DNA of 64,000 nucleotides from Bathymodiolus brooksi (GCA_963680875.1 OY804579.1:49936536-50000535), one strand, 5' to 3'; shown: positions 23,401-36,800, numbered from the stretch's first letter. Notes: generated by a model from the sequence alone, not told the origin. Made by a program: numbers and translations.

Positions 23401-24865
23401 CTTAAATAAAGATGCATTAAAAAAATAATTCAAATTAAATCTAATCATGTTTGAAAGGGATTTTAAATTTGCTCTGAAATCCTCTTAATTCTTCTTATAG
23501 TAATTATCTATATACAGTTTAATATTCAAAGAAATCAGACCCTTCCACCACACCCTTTTCCCATTTAGATGAAATATTATAATTCAAAAAGGGCAATATC
23601 CTCCAATAAAAAAATGGTCCCATCAAAATTCTGTATGGATATGTGATTCTCCATATGGTAATATGCAAGGAAGCAAAGATTTAAGGAATTCCCATTTAAA
23701 TTGTAGGAGCTGTACAAACAAACTTTGGTGACGCACAAACAGACAGGATGAAAACAATATGTCTCCCCAAGAAGGGAGGAGACATAACTATTCATTGGCC
23801 AACAAATACCAGCAGTAAAAATGTTATTTTGATAGTTCTTTCACATATTTACTAGTCACGAGCTTGACTGACGGCTAGAGGAAATATTGGACTCAAGAAG
23901 AGGGCATAGTCACTTGAAATTAACCCAAGCAAGTTTAAAGTAAACAAGATGAAATATTATAACCTTCGACATTTACCTATAAAATTAGAAAAATAATGAA
24001 ATTTGAGATTCACAAAAAAAAAAATATTTTTGTTACAAACATTTAATAATGAAATTTGAGATCCACAAAAAAATGTTGTATTTTTTTTCTTTTGCAACAA
24101 ACATTTAAAAATCTAAAAGAAAGTTACGAGTCAAGGATATGTACGATATGTATATAGTTTAATGTGATGTAAAATGTGTAATTTATGTTGCTTCAATGTG
24201 TATTTTCTGCGTGAACAAGTATCAAATCATGCTTCAAAAATAATTATAAGATTTTTAGTTATCCCACAACTTATTCATTTTTCATTTATCTATAAGACAT
24301 TTTTTATTTTGTTCAAAAAAAGTAAATAATAAGTTTCAATTCAATGTTCCTATAAAATATTAGAACTATAAAAACACATCTTTGATCACTGTCGTCAAAT
24401 AAAAAGCACATAAAAGAAGAAAAATAATAACAAAAATGGCAAAAATGACAATGAAAATACCTTATATCTAAGATTTGAGAAATAATGTTTATGTAGGGGC
24501 AATAAAATCTTACTGAACTTTTCATGAACTGGTTTGCTTTAAATTACAATTTAGAATCTTCCCTCGGACCATCATATATCAACTGAAAGCAATGAAGAGA
24601 AAACTTAACAGAATTCACTAAACTAAGATATCTATCATCTACAATAGATAATGTGACTAAAGCTTGTATATATTATTTCCTAGGTCCTGTAAAGTAGGGT
24701 AGAAATTAAATACCCCCCCAGCGATATTTTTTGGTGTAAAAACTCAAATTGGTACTCAGTAATGTCAATGGAAATATACTACATGTGTACCAACTAAATA
24801 TTGTTTAGAATTTGTCCAAAAAATCATGGCCCTACTAGCTTATACAATAGAATGCTTACACGGAT

Positions 24866-25232
24866 TGCGACAATAGACATTATAATTACTGGTCTGATAG
24901 TTGTCCACAATGGACACTGTAATGACTGGTCAGATATTGCCTACGATGGACATTTCAATGACTGGTCTGATATTGTCTAAAATAGACATTACAATGACTG
25001 GTCTGATATTGTAGACAGATCTGATAGTTGTCTACAACAGACATTACAATGATTGGTCTGATATTGTCTAAAATAGACATTACAATGACTGGTCTGATAT
25101 TGTCTAAAATAGACATTGCATTGACTGGTCTGATATTATCTACAATTGACACTGCAATGACTGGTCTGATATTGTAGATGGGTCTGATATTGTCTACTAT
25201 AAACATTGCAATGATTGGTCTGACAATATCCA
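24866..25232. repeat. ~36-bp minisatellite
   Basis: About ten diverged units containing GACTGGTCTGATATTGTC and AATAGACATTACAAT, some shortened. The minus-strand open frame of 92 codons across it is repeat-derived. Confidence 0.85.
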
Positions 25233-26772
25233 TTTAAAAAAAATAAAAATAATAATTAAGTTTTTCACCTAACTTTGAGTTATTTAAAGAAATATAATAC
25301 AATTTGACAAAATGATTTATTTCTAATTTCTGACCCAAAACAATAAATTAAAGATAGTATGGTTAATGACCTAATATAACACTATATTATGTTCTGTTAG
25401 TGATGGTTGATTGCAGCCATTGAGTGTTACGACCTTTTATTTTCTACATATTGACAGTGACAAATCACAGATTTTATATATATTTTAGATCATGTTTATG
25501 TCCGTTTTTTTCATACTATAATCACCATAACAATCATAATTATTTTTTATTGGTGAAGAATTTGACAATACAAATAAAATTAGGCTTATGACCATGAAAA
25601 AGTACACAGATCTTTTGATTTTGATTTCAGAACCTGAAAACAAGATATGTCCCTAATAAAGATCTTGAACTATTTCAATGTATTAATTTCAGGGTAACCC
25701 TGTAGCTCTAATTCAGCAAATATGGCCTTCGACTATCATACTGGCAAAGATGGCAGATCAACTGCCTCTAGGTCCTTTTTGTTGATTAAAATTAAGAGTA
25801 ATGTCTGTCAGACTGTGAAATTTCAGAAAATGCAAAAAAAGGTTATATTTATAGTTTTGGTGATGTTAATCTGTGGTTATACTGAAGCAAATTAATATTG
25901 TAAGGCAATGATTTAGAGTAGTGACAGATATTTGTGACAGTGAAAACATAAATTGATGTCAATAAATATTTTCATTCTTATTCTAATGCAATCTTAATTT
26001 CAAATTTTAACAATAGAGATAAGTATAGTTGATCGATATATGTCCCCTACTATAAAATGTCTTAAAATGACTGGCCATCTTGACTTTTGGAGAAAAAAAT
26101 ACATTTTGTGCATTAACCCCTCTTTGTGCACTACTTCTCTACAAAAAAAATGAATTCATGATCTTAAAAATGTTTTCCTGTTACAAACGGTAACATAAAA
26201 TATGACGGACAGAGAGACAGCAACTGCAAGGGACCAATTACTGCAAACATTGCTTATGGTTCCCTAGCTTGTGAATATCTATGAACTAATGAATTTGATC
26301 AACTTATAATTTAGTGGTCTAGCCTAGAACCAATCACGAAAATTTTACAGCAACCTCCATATGACATGTAACATTACCAGTCATGTCAAAAATTTCACAT
26401 CGTCTTGTAGAATTCTTTTTTAATATCTCATTTTTTTAAATACTTGTTTACGCATTATAAACCATGGTGATATAATCGTGGATACATCTTAGTGTATAAG
26501 AGCACAAAAGTGACACTTTCATAAATATTTAAACATAGCGTAATGTAAAACAAGAAAAAAACATTCAATTTTTTTTTAACATGCGATGAAATTTGGGCTG
26601 GTTTTCTGAATATCATTTTTATGCCTTTGGCAAGCTTCTTATATTATATGTTTGGCCAACATACAAATTGTTGTTATTTAAAAAGATAGGTATGTATATA
26701 ATCTGATAGGGAGATATTTAAATATATGACACTTCTGTATAGATGCCTAATGTGATGAAAGTCTTTACGCAC

Positions 26773-26836
26773 CTGAGTAACCATGCGTGACTTCTCAAGG
26801 AGATATTCAGATGTTCTAGCGCCTACCATTGAACCA
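26773..26836 (-). CDS. MYO15: Myosin exon: SEYLLEKSR block
   Basis: 21 codons plus one completing base, GSMVGARTSEYLLEKSRMV and TQ. It follows the switch I exon and precedes ERNYH as in all myosins. The acceptor is TTTTACAG and the donor is CAG|GTGCGT. This small exon is isolated by introns of 7.3 and 3.6 kb. Confidence 0.95.
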
Positions 26837-27236
26837 CTGTAAAAAAAGAAGTATAATATAATTAGTATGATAGTTTGGATTTTATTCAAATCTAAACAAT
26901 ACGATATCTACAGTGGGTGTATTTCTTAGGCCACAGTTTGAAATCTATTTCTTGTATTAGGAATGTGTTTACGGTCAACTTTAAAAGACGTTTGTGTATT
27001 GGTCATCAGATTTTACTGGCTACATAAAAGTAATTGATATTATATCCATTGTAAAAATATTTGATTGATATACATGTATAAGAAAATCTTCAAATATACT
27101 GTAATACATCTGGTACCTGGATAAAAACCATGTTATTTTCAATTTCGAAGAGGTCATTAATCTAACTTGGCCAATTTAGTTTAAACAAATTTTTTGGGGT
27201 CAAACTAGCACATAAAATTTACAAACATAATACAGG

Positions 27237-27384
27237 TTTATGTGATAAAATTTGTCAGTCTTGCGACAGGTCTGTGGTTTTCTCCGGGTACATACGTTTC
27301 CTCCACCAACAAAACTGACTGTCAAGATATAACTGAAATATTGTTGAAAGTGGCATTAAACACCATAATCCCTCCCTCCCCCTA
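27237..27384 (+). mobile_element. SINE family A, 3' part
   Basis: Plus orientation; begins in the middle of the element (GTGATAAAATTTGTCAGT) and ends AAACACCATAATCCCTCCC. The head is missing. Confidence 0.75.
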
Positions 27385-27629
27385 CATGAATGGGATTCAG
27401 AAACAAGCAATATGCTTATATAAATCTGTTTTCCTCACTCAGCAAATTAAAAAAAAAAAAAAATAAACGTCTGCTCTATCAACTTCGACAAGAGTTTCGA
27501 TGGTTTGCTTCACTGCAACAAAAAAATGTTTGAATCATATCTGATGCACTACTGATCAATACTTCTTTACTTTAAAATTTGTATTTCTAAAACATACAGC
27601 AATGTTGAATATACATATAATTAGAGACT

Positions 27630-27891
27630 GACGTGGCTGTGATTATATGGTAGTTGGATTTACAACTACCTATGCAATCAGTGCCTATCACCACTATCGT
27701 TGTGAGTTTGAATCCCACTCAGGCAAGGTGTACTCAATACAACATTATGTGATCAAGTTTGTCAGTGACTTGCGGCAGGTCGATGGTTTCTCCCGGTACT
27801 ACGGTTTCCTCCACCAATAAAACAGACAGCCACAATATAACTGAAATATTGTTGAAAGTGGCGTTAAATATAATAACCCTAACCCTAACCT
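27630..27891 (+). mobile_element. tRNA-derived SINE, family A, full length, CCCTAA tail
   Basis: The plus strand starts GTGGCTGTGATTATATGG, has B box GTGAGTTTGAATCCC and ends AATAACCCTAACCCTAACC. The tail is two and a half perfect copies of the animal telomere motif CCCTAA. It is the clearest example of the family's 3' end in this window. Confidence 0.83.
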
Positions 27892-28905
27892 ACAATTAGA
27901 TTTGTCATTCAGAAAAAAAATAACATTGAGACTTTTAAGAGTTGAGCACTTATCATTATCAATAAGAAAAAAAAAAGAAAAAAATTCAAATGTGTCATCC
28001 AATCTTATACAAAATTAACATGATAATTTCCTATATTTGATACAAAATTGAAGTTATAAAAAACAGTTTATTTTATTTTAAGAAGGCATAGCAAACGTAA
28101 AAAATATTTTTTTCAGTTTAATAGCCTGTTTGTCACAATTTTCCTTCTTATCGGATTGAAATGAACAAGATTTGACTTTAATCTCTGATAAACCATTTAA
28201 ACCCTAATTTGATTGGCCTGTATTGGTATTTTGATATCTTTGTTAAAAAGAATTTAGGTCTATTTTATTTATGTATAAAAATTGACTTCTCCCCATGTGT
28301 TAACATGACACTGTAAATGAATATTACCTAAGTATTTAAACTAATTGTTTTAAAGTTCTATGTAAACTGTTTTGTCATTGTTCATATAACAATAATACTC
28401 CACCTTACTTACACATATGTAATCAGAGTTTGTAATACTATGTATTGTAAGTCTTTGTACAACTCATTTTGTTTTATTAGAACAGCTTATGGGTATAAGA
28501 AACAAAATATTGAAAAAACTTTGTACATGTATTGCTCATTTTTCAAAATGGTGTGATTAGAACAGTTTATAGTCATAAAGTATATGCTAGCTGTTTATTG
28601 AAAAATAATTTTGTGACCATTTAAAGAAACAAAAGTAAATATATCTTATATCTAATTCTAACATGACATCCTTCTTTCACTTTGTAAAAAACGAGCGATT
28701 TATCGATTGGGTATAATCTCATTAGCACATGCGCCTGTGCATGTGACTGACTTTCCCGTCGTAAATGTACACGTTGATGAATTATCGTCTGCTTGAATTT
28801 GGCAGCATAAATTGTGTGCGACATATTCCGCAAACGTAAATATAAATAACCGTCTTCCAATCAAAGTATACTACCGTATTTGTACTCTTAAGACATATCA
28901 GAATC

Positions 28906-29024
28906 AAAATAAATCATGGAAGCCAGAATGTGTTTTGAGTTTTAACTCTGGCTCGGGATAACATACTCATATCCGCCAACCCATGTTAAAACTCCCAACA
29001 CATTCTGGCTTCCATGATTTATTT
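28906..29024. repeat. Long hairpin (36-bp arms)
   Basis: Positions 28911-28946 and 28985-29020 are reverse complements with two mismatches, separated by a 38-base loop. The arms contain AATCATGGAAGCCAGAATGT and its complement. The TGATTTATT flank suggests the pairing extends a little further. A related unpaired fragment is near 23390-23410. It could be a foldback element or a transcribed hairpin. Confidence 0.8.
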
Positions 29025-29597
29025 CTTAAATAATTTAGTGTGAATGACACATTTCTCGAATATCGTCCATTACATACTCCTCTCAAAGTCATAATATTGT
29101 AAAGAAAGACAAATAATTAAAAAATCTCTGGGAGCTAGAAAATCAAAGAGCCAAAACAGGATAGCCTAAATTGGCTTAGATTACCTCTGTTTTACAGGGA
29201 TGATCCCGGTTAGAAAATAAAATAACTGAAATCAATGATAAATAGCTGAAACCCACTACACCCTTTCAAAATGGTTATTTTTGACATGTTCTGACCGTGT
29301 CCAACAATTTTCGGAAAACAATTTTCAGAGGAAAATAGCTGAAATCAGTTAAATAACTTAAAAAAAAATCATCCCTGGTTTTAATAATAAGAAAAAAATA
29401 AGATCCACTTTGTGTGCCATAAGTCAAATATCTGCTACCTCTTATTTACAAGTCAGAGACTATTGGCTACCTCAGACTAAGTTAGACATGTACATCCCTA
29501 CCTAATATGCTATTTACTGTTTTTGTCTCATTGTAGTCACCCATATTTTTTGTCCAGTAGTACCTAGTGTTGCCAAAAACATTAGGCAAAACAAAAA

Positions 29598-29966
29598 ATA
29601 TATGTCTGTTTACCGTTACATGCTCCAAAAAAATAGGGTAGGTAGGTCGGATTTCCATTTTATTTTATTTTTTCATTTTATTTCACATACGGAAATTCCG
29701 GATTGTGGACCTATCCGTATCCGGAAAAGGTACCGGACGTTAGAATATATTTGATTGCTCTCCGGTCTGAAGGTGTTATAATACCTCAAAAAAATTGTTG
29801 CGGTCGTATAATAAAAAAAATTGATGCCTATTATTTTTCAGGATGTTTTTTTAGGCCAAAGATTTCTAATGTGTCCACTTTCACTTTTGATTTACCGATA
29901 AAATGAACTAGGGTCACTGCTGAAAATAGGGTCGGTCGGGTAACCGTAAACAGACATATTTTTTTT
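29598..29966. mobile_element. Inverted-repeat element, ~370 bp
   Basis: The ends are inverted repeats of about 24 bases: ATATGTCTGTTTACCGTTAC on the left and GTAACCGTAAACAGACATAT on the right. Directly inside both ends is an AATAGGGT(A/C)GGT motif in direct orientation. No transposase frame is seen. It is probably a MITE. Confidence 0.75.
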
Positions 29967-30017
29967 TGGCCTTAAAAGACAGCTATATAATATGATTAAG
30001 CCATTCTTTTTGTATTA

Positions 30018-30134
30018 CAGTATTCACTCTCTTATAAAGACAGATTTCAGATGCACTCAGATTGTAAACTTCTACTAAACTGTCCCCCCTCTAGAGGAGC
30101 CACCCCTCTTACATGGCGATTTTTTCATAGCAGG
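30018..30134. mobile_element. MITE, AGTAGTCCC family, truncated
   Basis: Begins CAGTATTCACTCTCTTATAA after a TA and runs to TCATAGCAGG, where a SINE A copy cuts it. The missing right end is consistent with SINE insertion or deletion. Confidence 0.65.
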
Positions 30135-30340
30135 AGGTTTATGGTGTTTAATTTCACTTTCAACAATAATTCAGTTATATCGTGAAGGTCGGTTTTATTG
30201 GTGGAGGAAACTGGAGTAGACAGAGAAAACCACCAACCTGCCGCAAGTCACTGACAAACTTTATCACAAAATATTGAATTGAGTACACCTCTCCTGAGCA
30301 AGATTCGAACTCACACCGTTAGTAGTGAAAGGCACAGATC
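30135..30340 (-). mobile_element. tRNA-derived SINE, family A, 5' end lost
   Basis: Minus-strand core with CCTCCACCAATAAAACC and B box GTGAGTTCGAATC. The outermost head is lost. It ends about 50 bases from the donor of the P-loop exon. Confidence 0.75.
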
Positions 30341-30389
30341 GGGCCTTATAAGAGCAGTACTATTGCACAAGTTATTTGATTATACATAC

Positions 30390-30590
30390 CTCTTGAAGAA
30401 TACTTCAATGTATTTTCCAAATCTACTAGAATTGTCGTTGCGTATTGTCTTAGCATTTCCAAATGATTCTAACAATGGATTCGCTTCAAGGATCTGTTCC
30501 GTTATTAGGTTGTTACCGTTCTTGTTGACAGCGGCCAGATATTGCATCACTAACTTTGTAGCTTCAGTTTTACCAGCTCCACTTTCTCCA
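30390..30590 (-). CDS. MYO15: Myosin exon: P-loop and switch I
   Basis: 66 codons plus split codons at both ends. It opens with [18 protein letters not shown] (P-loop, phosphate binding), then [16 protein letters not shown] and [12 protein letters not shown] (switch I). This is the ATP-binding heart of the motor and has every key residue. The acceptor is TTTTTCAG and the donor is AGAG|GTATGT. Confidence 0.98.
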
Positions 30591-30813
30591 CTGAAAAAGT
30601 ATAGAAATGATTTAAAAAATCATAATCATATTTTTTGCATAACTTGGATGTAAGTTTTTCATAGAAGACATGTGTTGCCTGCCTTTTTTCAATTGTATAA
30701 AATATTTGTATTACACAAATAAATGTGGGTCTATATGAAGTTGCATATTGGAGATGTGTACCCCATCTGTAATACATTTAAAATGGATATTACATTGCAA
30801 ATCAATGGGAAAA

Positions 30814-31000
30814 CTAGAGGCTCCCAGGAGCCTGTAATCGCTCACCTGGTTTTCAATTTGACATCTAAAGTTGATAGAAAATGGGGGTGTTGCACGTAAT
30901 TTGGAAAGTGGGCCACCCAAAGATCATTTCAACTCAAAGAGGGAGAGGCGTTAAGGTGCAAAATTGGCCCCACATTTTATCAAAAAATAATGCTTGACAT
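30814..31000. mobile_element. Fragment of the satellite-precursor element
   Basis: Starts AAACTAGAGGCTCCCAGGAG as at 4429, then CTGTAATCGCTCACCTGG. It continues to AATTTGGAAAGTGGGCCACC, a diverged piece of the 312-bp monomer. Confidence 0.6.
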
Positions 31001-31059
31001 AGAATAAAAACAATTTACTAATTTAATTGTTATATTTACAAATTTTAAAAAAATATATC

Positions 31060-31710
31060 TTTCCGTGAGATTGGGTGCGCTATGACGTCATAATGACATC
31101 ATGATTAGACGGATAATGCTAAAAATGGACTATAAACGACATATTCAATGTACATTTTAGCTATGTTATATACATACCTCCACAGTCTTCCACCAACACC
31201 AAATTGAGCAGTTGTTTTGAGCATAGAGAGTTAATGATTGTATCAAAATATTTTGTTGGTGAAGGATTGTGGAGGTTGTTAAATATTAATTTATCAATAA
31301 CCTCGACCAGACCCTTAAAATCAATATTTTCACTCTTCTGATTGTATATATGATACCATTATGTATATATACACAATCTCTGTACATTTTATGATTCATT
31401 TCAAGTAATGAAATTCATCAGTAAATAACTTGTTTCTGTAAATAATTTTATTTATTTTAAATACAGTGTGTATACATTGAAACCAGGAGAAAAACTCAGT
31501 GCATGCAGTCCGGCGTCAATGCGATAAAAAGAACTGGGGACTATAAGTTCCATATATGACCCCATATTTAATGAATCATTGTCTTAGAAAATACTTGATT
31601 AAAATTTGATGTGTTTTATTTTATAGACGACATCATATTGTTGATGTTAAAACTTGTTTCCAACAAAATCGATACGTATTTGACGTCATTGTGACGTCAT
31701 GAGCGTTATT
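31060..31710. repeat. Inverted pair of double TGACGTCA motifs
   Basis: TGACGTCA at 31083 and TGACATCA at 31094 are 11 bases apart. TGACGTCA at 31681 and 31692 are also 11 bases apart. The flanks (GCGCT-ATGACGTCA on the left; its complement near TCATGAGCG on the right) show the two pairs are inverted copies. They could be the ends of a foldback element. TGACGTCA is also the CRE/ATF site, but a regulatory role is only a possibility. Confidence 0.5.
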
Positions 31711-33879
31711 TGTTTTCTGTATTTCGTGGAATTTTTCCCACGATATTTCGACGGTTTTCGAAGAAATTAAGCACCTCCGTAGTCGTGCACCAGACAATAT
31801 TTTACCAGATTATTAAAATAAATAAAACACAACTACTGTTAAAGTATTTTTTTGGTGCACGAGGTGTTAAATTTCTTGAAAATCGACGGGAAAATGTTCA
31901 AATATTACAAGCGCTTAGATGACGTTTTGATGTTTGAGAAGCAATATTTGCCTAAAAAACGATGGTCTGTCGGCACGTAACAGTTATATAACATAAAAAT
32001 AAAATAAACACCACTTCATCCAAAATAGGATTTTTTCATAAGTCCCCAATTATTGATCATATATTTTCTTCCGGGATACTGAAATAGTCATTACTACCGG
32101 GATACTGAGGTAGTTTTAATGGTCTATCGATGATACTTCTAAAATGAAGTAAAATAGTTTGATCCAAAAGGAGTAGATATTTGTTGGGCACAATCCAACA
32201 TATCCTTAAGAAGAGTTTGAAGATACCAAAGGAGCAATCAGAATCCGTATATGCGTTCTGTCATGTGCATAAGTTAGTGTTTGCATGATTGACAGACAAT
32301 ATTCATCATATTGTTTTCTAGCTTCTGAACTGTCGATCGAGAAAAAAATAAAATATTCTAGACAGGCAGCATATAGCCAGTCAATGGGGTTTGCAATTAA
32401 TGTTTCGCATGCACAATAGCGACCCAAGACCACAAGGTGTGGAAAATAGAAATATTCTTCTGTGGTTTAAATGTGTATTAACTACATTACATGTAAACTG
32501 TATTATTCTGTTTGATAAAGTCCTTTAACTAGAACAGAAAAAAATGTACCCTTGAGTGAAATATTGTTGTAATAAAATATCGTAAACGTGATGTACAAGT
32601 ATGAAAGCATTTCAAGGTATATTTTAAATGAGGTTGAAACATGTCGCCATTTGATATCAATTCGGTTGTATTTCATTTTGACGATTTTAATTACGGAAGA
32701 CGATCACAACCATATTTTTTTTAACAATTGCAACTCAGCTGGGTTTTTTCATAACATATAATAAAATGAAAAAATATATATCACACTATCGGAACAGTTC
32801 CAACATTCAATAGAAAAATCGTAGAAATAATATCATTTAGTGTCCGTCGTCTGTTATCCATAACTTTTCATATTAATATTTATATTTAATCTTTTTCTTA
32901 GAAACTGCAAAACCAAATGCTTTATTTTACGTTATCAAGTTCTCTCAACCCGCACCTTGGTATTTTTTTTCTAGATTTATGATGGTTGTCCGTAAAAATG
33001 TACTGGAATATATCATAACATTGGTTGTCGTTAAGAATAAGGTACAGTTAAAAAAGTGTTTAAAAAAAATTCAAATATGACAAAGTTCTATTCCCCAAAT
33101 AAATCTATCTATTACTTCTTTAAGGTTAATACCAAAATTTCGACCAGTTTTCGACAATCAATGTTAATAAGTTTCTGAATTGATATGATCTCAATATGTA
33201 CATTATCAATGTCATAGCAGACGATGAAACCAAAATTGGTCTGTATGAGATATATTTTTTAAATGATTAAAGCTTTGTTAAGGTGACGAAAAAATGAATT
33301 ACGAAAAAATACAATTTGAACGTGAAATAATAGATGTGGTACGTAGTTCTTACATTTAAAAATAACATTTTTAGATAAGATTTCTTGAGATCATTCATGC
33401 AATTTCAGCATCATAATATAACCTCTGACAAATGAAGCGATCAAAATAATGAGAGATTTTATCACGTGAAACAAACCGTCGAAAACAGGAGACCGTCGAA
33501 AATGGGTGACATTGCGACATTACTATTCGTTCACTTTAATTTCATAATACAGTTTCGGAACATGTTTTTATTCCTGAAAACAATCCACATTGCATATTAA
33601 GTCAAATTTATGCTTTGTTTATTGAGTTTTATTATGCTTTGTTTTCCTTTTTGTTTTTGTTTTTTAAAGATATGCATTATAATTCAATGATACATACGTT
33701 CTGTATTCTGAAAAAAATGACGTTCAGTGCTTTTCATTACCTGACTTTGTTGGTCCGCTGTGAGGAATTAGATGCACATATTAACTAACTGTATTTATTT
33801 CTGAAAAGCACATATTGTGAGGTGGGGCCGATTTTGGCCCTTATAGCTCCCAGTCCTTTCAGAGCAAAAAATTTTTTAG

Positions 33880-36800
33880 ATGTGATTTTTATCTCATAAT
33901 ATTCCTAAACGGAATAAACTGGCTGAAAAAATCTCACAGAAAAACCAGAATATATGTTAAACTACTGATTGCCATGTAGCTGCAGCTAAAATTTGAGCTC
34001 ATTTTGACTTATACTAAAGCAGCAATGGACAATTGAAGAAATTTCTATTTTTGGTAACAGCAGCCATCTTGAATGGAGGGCGGGGCTGTCAGACACAATA
34101 TTGAAAGGGGACCACCCAAGGACCATCCCAGCCAAATTTGTTTTAATTTGGTTCAGCGGTTTCAGAGGAGAAGATTTAAATGTGATCTTTTATTAAAATA
34201 TGCCTAATTTGCATAATCGGTATAAATCGGCTGAAAGAAAAATTTCACAGAAAAACCCGGAATATTTGTTAAACTACTCCTTGTCATGTAGCTGCAGTTA
34301 AAATTTGAGCTCATTTTGACTTGTACTAAACCAGAAATGGACAATTGAAGAAATTTCTATTTTTAGTAACAGCAGCCATCTTGAATGGAGGGCGGGGCTG
34401 TCAGACACAAATTTGAAAGGAACCCATCAAGGGTCCATCCCTGCCAGGTTTGCTTTAATTTGGTTCAGCGGTTTCAGAGGAGAAGATTTAAATGTGATCT
34501 TTTACCAAAATATGCCTAATTTGCATAATCGGTATAAATCGGCTGAAAGGAAAATTTCACAGAAAAACCCGAAATATATGTTAAACTGCTCCTTGCTGCA
34601 GTTAAAATTTGAGCTCATTTTGAGTTATATTAAAGCAGCAATGGACAATTGAAGAAATTTCTATTTTTAGTAACAGCAGCCATCTTGAATGGAGGGTGGG
34701 GCTGTCGGACACAATTTTGAAAGGGACCCACCCAAGGACCATCCCAGCCAAATTTGTTTTAATTTGGTTCAGCGGTTTCAGAGGAGAAGATTTAAATGTG
34801 ATCTTTTATCAAAATATGCCTAATTTGCATAATCGGTATAAATCGGCTGAAAGAAAAATTTCACAGAAAAACCCGAAATATATGTTAAACTGCTCCTTGC
34901 CATGTAGCTGCAGTTACAATTTGAGCTCATTTTGACTTATACTAAAGCAGCAATGGACAATTGAAGAAATTTCTATTTTTAGTAACAGCAGCCATCTTGA
35001 ATGGAGGGCGGGGCTGTCGGACACAAATTTGAAAGGGACCCACCCAAGGACCATCCCTGCCAGGTTTGGTTTAATTTGGTTCAGCGGTTTCAGAGGAGAA
35101 GATTTAAATGTGATCTTTTATCAAAATATGCCTAATTTGCATAATCGGTATAAATCGGCTGAAAGAAAAATTTCACAGAAAAACCCGAAATATATGTTAA
35201 ACTGCTCCTTGCCATGTAGCTGCAGTTACAATTTGAGCTCATTTTGAGTTATATTAAAGCAGCAATGGACAATTGAAGAAATTTCTATTTTTGGTAACAG
35301 CAGCCATCTTGAATGGAGGGTGGGGCTGTCGGACACAATTTTGAAAGGGATCCACCCAAGGACCATCCCAGCCAAATTTGTTTTAATTTGGTTCAGCGGT
35401 TTCAGAGGAGAAGATTTAAATGTGATCTTTTATCAAAATATGCCTAATTTGCATAATCGGTATAAATCAGCTGAAAGAAAAATTTCACAGAAAAACCCGA
35501 AATATATGTTAAAATGCTCCTTGCCATGTAGCTGCAGTTACAATTTGAGCTCATTTTGACTTATACTAAAGCAGCAATGGACAATTGAAGAAATTTCTAT
35601 TTTTAGTAACAGCAGCCATCTTGAATGGAGGGCGGGGCTGTCGGACACAATTTTGAAAGGGATCCACCCAAGGACCATCCCAGCCAAATTTGTTTTAATT
35701 TGGTTCAGCGGTTTCAGAGGAGAAGATTTAAATGTGATCTTTTATCAAAATATGCCTAATTTGCATAATCGGTATAAATCGGCTGAAAGAAAAATTTCAC
35801 AGAAAAACCCAGAATATATATTAAACTGCTCCTTGCCATGTAGCTGCAGTTAAAATTTGAGCTCATTTTGACTTATACTAAAGCAGCAATGGACAATTGA
35901 AGAAATTTCTATTTTTAGTAACAGCAGCCATCTTGAATGGAGGGCGGGGCTGTCGGACACAATTTTGAAAGGGACCCACCCAAGGACCATCCCTGCCAGG
36001 TTTGGTTTAATTTGGTTCAGCGGTTTCAGAGGAGAAGATTTAAATGTGATCTTTTATCAAAATATGCCTAATTTGCATAATCGGTATAAATCGGCTGAAA
36101 GAAAAATTTCACAGAAAAACCCGGAATATATGTTAAACTACTCCTTGCCATGTAGCTGCAGCTAAAATTTGAGCTCATTTTGACTTGTACTAAACCAGAA
36201 ATGGACAATTGAAGAAATTTCTATTTTTAGTAACAGCAGCCATCTTGAATGGAGGGCGGGGCTGTCAGACACAAATTTGAAAGGGACCCATCCAGGGTCC
36301 ATCCCTGCCAGGTTTGCTTTAATTTGGTTCAGCGGTTTCAGAGGAGAAGATTTAAATGTGATCTTTTATCAAAATAGGCCCAATTTGCATAATCGGTATA
36401 AATCGGCTGAAAGGAACATTTCACAGAAAAATTCGGAATATATGTTAAACTGCTCCTTGCCATGTAGCTGCAGTTAAAATTTGAGCTCAATTTGAGTTAT
36501 ATTAAAGCAGCAATGGACAATTGAAGAAATTTCTATTTTTAGTAACAGCAGCCATCTTGAATGGAGGGTGGGGCTGTCGGACACAATTTTGAAAGGGACC
36601 CACCCAGCCAAATTTGTTTTAATTTGGTTCAGCGGTTTCAGAGGAGAAGATTTAAATGTGATCTTTTATCAAAATATGCCTAATTTGCATAATCGGTATA
36701 AATCAGCTGAAAGAAAAATTTCACAGAAAAACCCGAAATATATGTTAAACTGCTCCTTGCCATGTAGCTGCAGTTACAATTTGAGCTCATTTTGAGTTAT

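Larger units (their letters stand above)
19482..26772 (-). other. Large myosin intron (7.3 kb)
   Basis: It contains a SINE A copy (20286-20489) and remnants of SINE-like sequence near 20130-20200 and 21768-21850. There is a duplicated 60-bp motif with GTGTACCTCTTAG at about 22785 and 22905, and a 36-bp array (24866-25232). Most of the rest is AT-rich with nothing I can name. Several short open frames match no family I know. Confidence 0.6.

Noticed and set aside
24866..25232. CRISPR-like regular repeats
   Set aside because: Units are diverged along their whole length with no constant-repeat/variable-spacer pattern, and the genome is animal.
27873..27890. Internal telomere sequence
   Set aside because: Only two and a half CCCTAA units, placed exactly at a SINE 3' end; better explained as the SINE tail.
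28621..28860. 79-codon minus-strand open frame of non-repetitive sequence
   Set aside because: It has no recognisable domain and no splice signals consistent with the myosin frame, and its length is expected by chance in this much sequence.
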